Positions 31,143 through 33,257 of a DNA stretch of 33,257 nucleotides are shown here, piece after piece; within the stretch, counting starts at the first letter, position 1; each line of letters opens with the position of its first letter. This DNA comes from Gemmataceae bacterium. GTDB lineage: Bacteria; Planctomycetota; Planctomycetia; Gemmatales; Gemmataceae. The stretch covers positions 1-33,257 of the forward strand of contig JAIBBI010000046.1 of the NCBI GenBank assembly GCA_019694755.1. The letters run 5' to 3'. Made by a program: the position numbers and the translations under genes. The notes under the pieces were generated by a model. It did not search any database. It was not told the origin of the DNA and saw nothing but the letters and a program-made list of their open reading frames with translations.

Positions 31143-31963
31143 CCCGGCGCGGTTTCAGCCTCGTCGAACTTCTCGTCGTCATCGGTATCGTCGCCCTGCT
31201 GATCGGCCTCACGCTGCCGGCCATCCAGAAACTCCGTACGTCGGCCCATCGGTCGAACTGTCTCAACAATCTGCACAATCAGGCAGTCGCGGTGCAATCC
31301 TACGAAGCGACGCAGGGTCGGCTGCCGCCGGGCGCGGTCTTTGGGCCGTTCGACGCGCTCGCCGTGCCGGACACCGTCAGCCACGGCCTATACGTCTGCC
31401 TGCTCGGCTACATCGACTCCGGCGCGAAGGCAGCCGACTACCGCTGGGACGTCAGCTATTTCGACGACGCCAATCAGGCCATCGTCCGCGAGCGGATCGG
31501 AGTTCTGCTCTGCCCAGGTTCCGCGCCGGACCCGGTGTGCGTCTTCGCCCGGGACGCGACCGACACACCGGTCCGCTGGGGCGGCGGCTGCAATTACGGC
31601 GCGATCGCCCCCTCCGCTATTCTGGCCGACATCGGCTGGGCCGAGCCCGAGACGAATTTCACCGGCGCGTTGCCGGCCAACGGCACCAGCCGGACCAGCG
31701 ACATCAAGGACGGCGCGGCCTTCACCATCCTGCTCGCCGAGCAGGGCGACCGCGGGGCGGCCTGGGCCAGCACAACGACTCTCGCCGGGGCCCGCGAGAT
31801 TTTCCGCGGCGGACCTAGCGGCGGCGGGGCGCATCCCGGCGGGTTCTGCGTCGTCATGGCCGACGGCTCGGCCCGGTTCCTCGCGTGGACGATCCGCCCA
31901 CAAGTATTCGCGGCCCTGTGTACGCGCGCCGGCGGCGAGTCGATCTCGGCCGACGAATTCTGA
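31139..31963 (+). CDS. DUF1559 protein with type IV pilin-like N-terminus
   Basis: A 274-residue protein of the planctomycete-specific DUF1559 (SBP_bac_10) group. TRRGFSLVELLVVIGIVALL and IGLTLPAIQKLR form a prepilin-type leader and hydrophobic helix, which would be cut by a prepilin peptidase before Phe6. SNCLNNLHNQAVAVQSYEAT then QGRLPPG and the closing HPGGFCVVMADGSARFLAW are standard family blocks. The ATG overlaps the upstream GH25 stop (ATGA), so it is the third gene of that operon. These proteins are thought to be surface or pseudopilus components; linkage to two lysozyme-like proteins hints at a shared envelope-related job (inference). Confidence 0.92.
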   Translation: MTRRGFSLVELLVVIGIVALLIGLTLPAIQKLRTSAHRSNCLNNLHNQAVAVQSYEATQGRLPPGAVFGPFDALAVPDTVSHGLYVCLLGYIDSGAKAADYRWDVSYFDDANQAIVRERIGVLLCPGSAPDPVCVFARDATDTPVRWGGGCNYGAIAPSAILADIGWAEPETNFTGALPANGTSRTSDIKDGAAFTILLAEQGDRGAAWASTTTLAGAREIFRGGPSGGGAHPGGFCVVMADGSARFLAWTIRPQVFAALCTRAGGESISADEF

Positions 31964-32022
31964 TCGCGATTTCATAACACAATCTCGAAGCCACGCCCCA
32001 TTCCCTTCATGAGACCATCCGC

Positions 32023-32664
32023 ATGGCCGTCGTTCCCGCAAGTAACGTTCTCGATCAGCTTCGCTGGCGATACGCCGTCAAGAAGTTCGACTCGTCGAAG
32101 AAGATCCCGGCCGAAACATGGGCCGCGCTCGAGCACGCGATCGTGCTGTCGCCCTCGTCGTACGGATTGCAGCTTTGGAAGTTCGTGGTGATTACCGACC
32201 CCGCACTCCGCGAAAAGCTCAAGGCCGTGTCGTGGGGCCAAACCCAGATCACCGACGCGTCGCACCTCGTCGTGTTCTGCGGGCGGACCGGCGTCACCGA
32301 GGCCGATCTCGACAGGCACATCGGCCGCATGGCCCAGGTCCGCGGCGTGAGCGCGGACTCACTCGCCGACTACAAGAAGATGATGATGGGCACCACGCGC
32401 GCGGGCTTTCCCGCGGTCGAATGGACCGCCCGCCAGGCGTACATCGCGCTCGGCGTCTTCCTGACCTCGGCGGCCCTGCTCGGCGTCGACGCCTGCCCGA
32501 TGGAAGGCTTCGAGAACGAGAAGTACGACGTGATCCTCGGGCTGAAGGAGCAGGGTTACGCCTCGGCCGTGGTCGCGACCGCCGGCTATCGCGCCACCGA
32601 CGACAAATACGCGGAGGCGGCCAAGGTCCGCTTCGACGTCAACGACGTAATCGACCGGCGTTGA
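32023..32664 (+). CDS. Nitroreductase family NAD(P)H-dependent oxidoreductase
   Basis: A 213-residue FMN enzyme that reduces nitro compounds or quinones with NAD(P)H. Family blocks are LRWRYAVKKFDSSKKIP, LSPSSYGLQLWKFVVIT (the FMN-binding 'S.QPW' region, here SYGLQLW), ALREKLK, QAYIALGVFLTSAALLGVDA then CPMEGFE, and ASAVVATAGYRATDDKYA. The length is normal for the NfsB/YdgI branch. It starts 59 bp after the DUF1559 gene and has no clear partner; it is probably independent. Confidence 0.9.
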   Translation: MAVVPASNVLDQLRWRYAVKKFDSSKKIPAETWAALEHAIVLSPSSYGLQLWKFVVITDPALREKLKAVSWGQTQITDASHLVVFCGRTGVTEADLDRHIGRMAQVRGVSADSLADYKKMMMGTTRAGFPAVEWTARQAYIALGVFLTSAALLGVDACPMEGFENEKYDVILGLKEQGYASAVVATAGYRATDDKYAEAAKVRFDVNDVIDRR

Positions 32665-32686
32665 GAGTCCATTCGGGAGATTCGCC

Positions 32687-33238
32687 ATGCCCCGCCGTCG
32701 GGAGGAGTCGTCGAACCTGCCGGCCATCACCTGGCAGGTGGTCGGCGGCCTGATGTTCGTGGAGTTCATCGCGCTCGCCGCCATCGCCGGCGTGATCTTC
32801 CTCGCGCTGTCGGCCGCGAGTCCCAACCACAACGACATTGCCGACAGCGTCCGCCGGGAACTCGAAGGCCAGGTGGCCGGGTGGAATCGCGGCGACCTGC
32901 CGCGATTCCTGGAGAGCTACTGGGCCGACGACCGGCTGACGTTCTACTCGGGCGGCGACGTGACCACGGGATGGAACCAGACCCGCGACCGCTACGAGAA
33001 GCGGTATCGCGGCGAAGGCAAGGAGATGGGCAAGCTGACGTTCGAATCGCCGGAAGTGGTCGTGATCGGCCCCAACGACGCGCTGGCGCGGGGACGGTAC
33101 ACCGTCGTATTCACCAAGGGCGAGCCACAGGTCGGGTTATATTCGGTCCTGATGCGGAAGGTCGGCGGGAAGTGGCGCATCGTCCACGATCACACGTCGA
33201 CGGCGGATCCGCCCAAGCCCGCGAAGAAGAGTGAGTGA
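32687..33238 (+). CDS. Membrane-anchored SnoaL-like (NTF2-fold) protein
   Basis: A 183-residue protein with a short basic N-terminus and one membrane segment (about 20-45, GLMFVEFIALAAIAGVIFLA). The remaining part, VAGWNRGDLPRFLESYWADD, LTFYSGGDVTTGWNQTRDRY, DALARGRYTVVFTKG and GKWRIVHDHTS, is an NTF2-like cone of the DUF4440/SnoaL type. In this fold the pocket binds small molecules, sometimes with catalysis; no specific ligand can be read. It lies 22 bp after the nitroreductase and is probably co-transcribed. The stop is at 33236-33238, 19 bp before the window ends. Confidence 0.8.
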   Translation: MPRRREESSNLPAITWQVVGGLMFVEFIALAAIAGVIFLALSAASPNHNDIADSVRRELEGQVAGWNRGDLPRFLESYWADDRLTFYSGGDVTTGWNQTRDRYEKRYRGEGKEMGKLTFESPEVVVIGPNDALARGRYTVVFTKGEPQVGLYSVLMRKVGGKWRIVHDHTSTADPPKPAKKSE

Positions 33239-33257
33239 AAACGAAAACGGCGGGCCC

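Overview
The window looks like a chromosomal segment of a GC-rich planctomycete, most likely near Gemmataceae. The evidence is a DUF1559 protein with a type IV pilin-like N-terminus, an FGly sulfatase, large surface proteins that begin with a degenerate 'LExR.VPA' motif and end in a dockerin-like cassette, a DUF1080-like secreted protein, and a redoxin / cytochrome c / copper monooxygenase fusion. No rRNA, tRNA or CRISPR array was seen.

Layout. 1-6.7 kb: the tail of a surface protein, a convergent 1925-residue beta-helix surface protein, and a 186-bp near-identical second copy of the first gene's tail. 6.7-9.8 kb: GNAT acetyltransferase, DUF1080-like secreted protein with a small Cys-rich protein, and a membrane-anchored TAXI-type binding protein. 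9.8-12.6 kb: a REP-associated tyrosine transposase (RAYT) inside inverted repeats, a frameshifted Vat-like acetyltransferase, an Old Yellow Enzyme, and an orphan antitoxin-like gene. 12.8-18.3 kb: a second beta-rich surface protein, a REPIN (paired inverted GTAG hairpins), DUF6194, and a sulfatase. 18.4-24.6 kb: an accessory island with visibly lower GC. It holds an HNH protein overlapping a PD-(D/E)XK plus DUF2075 helicase, a Fic remnant, two 385-bp direct repeats around a SUKH-like immunity gene, and a frameshifted DUF3800 gene. 25-33.2 kb: housekeeping and secreted genes, namely dnaN, a GYF-domain protein, the redoxin-copper monooxygenase fusion, a VOC protein, an operon of two tandem GH25 lysozyme-like genes plus DUF1559, a nitroreductase and a SnoaL-like membrane protein.

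Three themes stand out. First, three surface-protein genes share one C-terminal cassette (Ig-like domain plus dockerin-like Ca-binding repeats), probably a common anchoring or sorting device, and the end of that cassette is duplicated around the giant gene. Second, the window holds a RAYT together with two dispersed short-repeat families: a GTAG hairpin family and an AAAGTAGAATGACCCC family whose copies bound the RAYT. These repeats supply stop codons, and apparently one start codon, to neighbouring genes. Third, the 18.8-24.6 kb island carries a translationally coupled nuclease-helicase/HNH pair that is the best candidate here for an undescribed defence module, although its HNH protein appears to lack one expected histidine. 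All functional names come from recognising motifs by eye; no database search was run.
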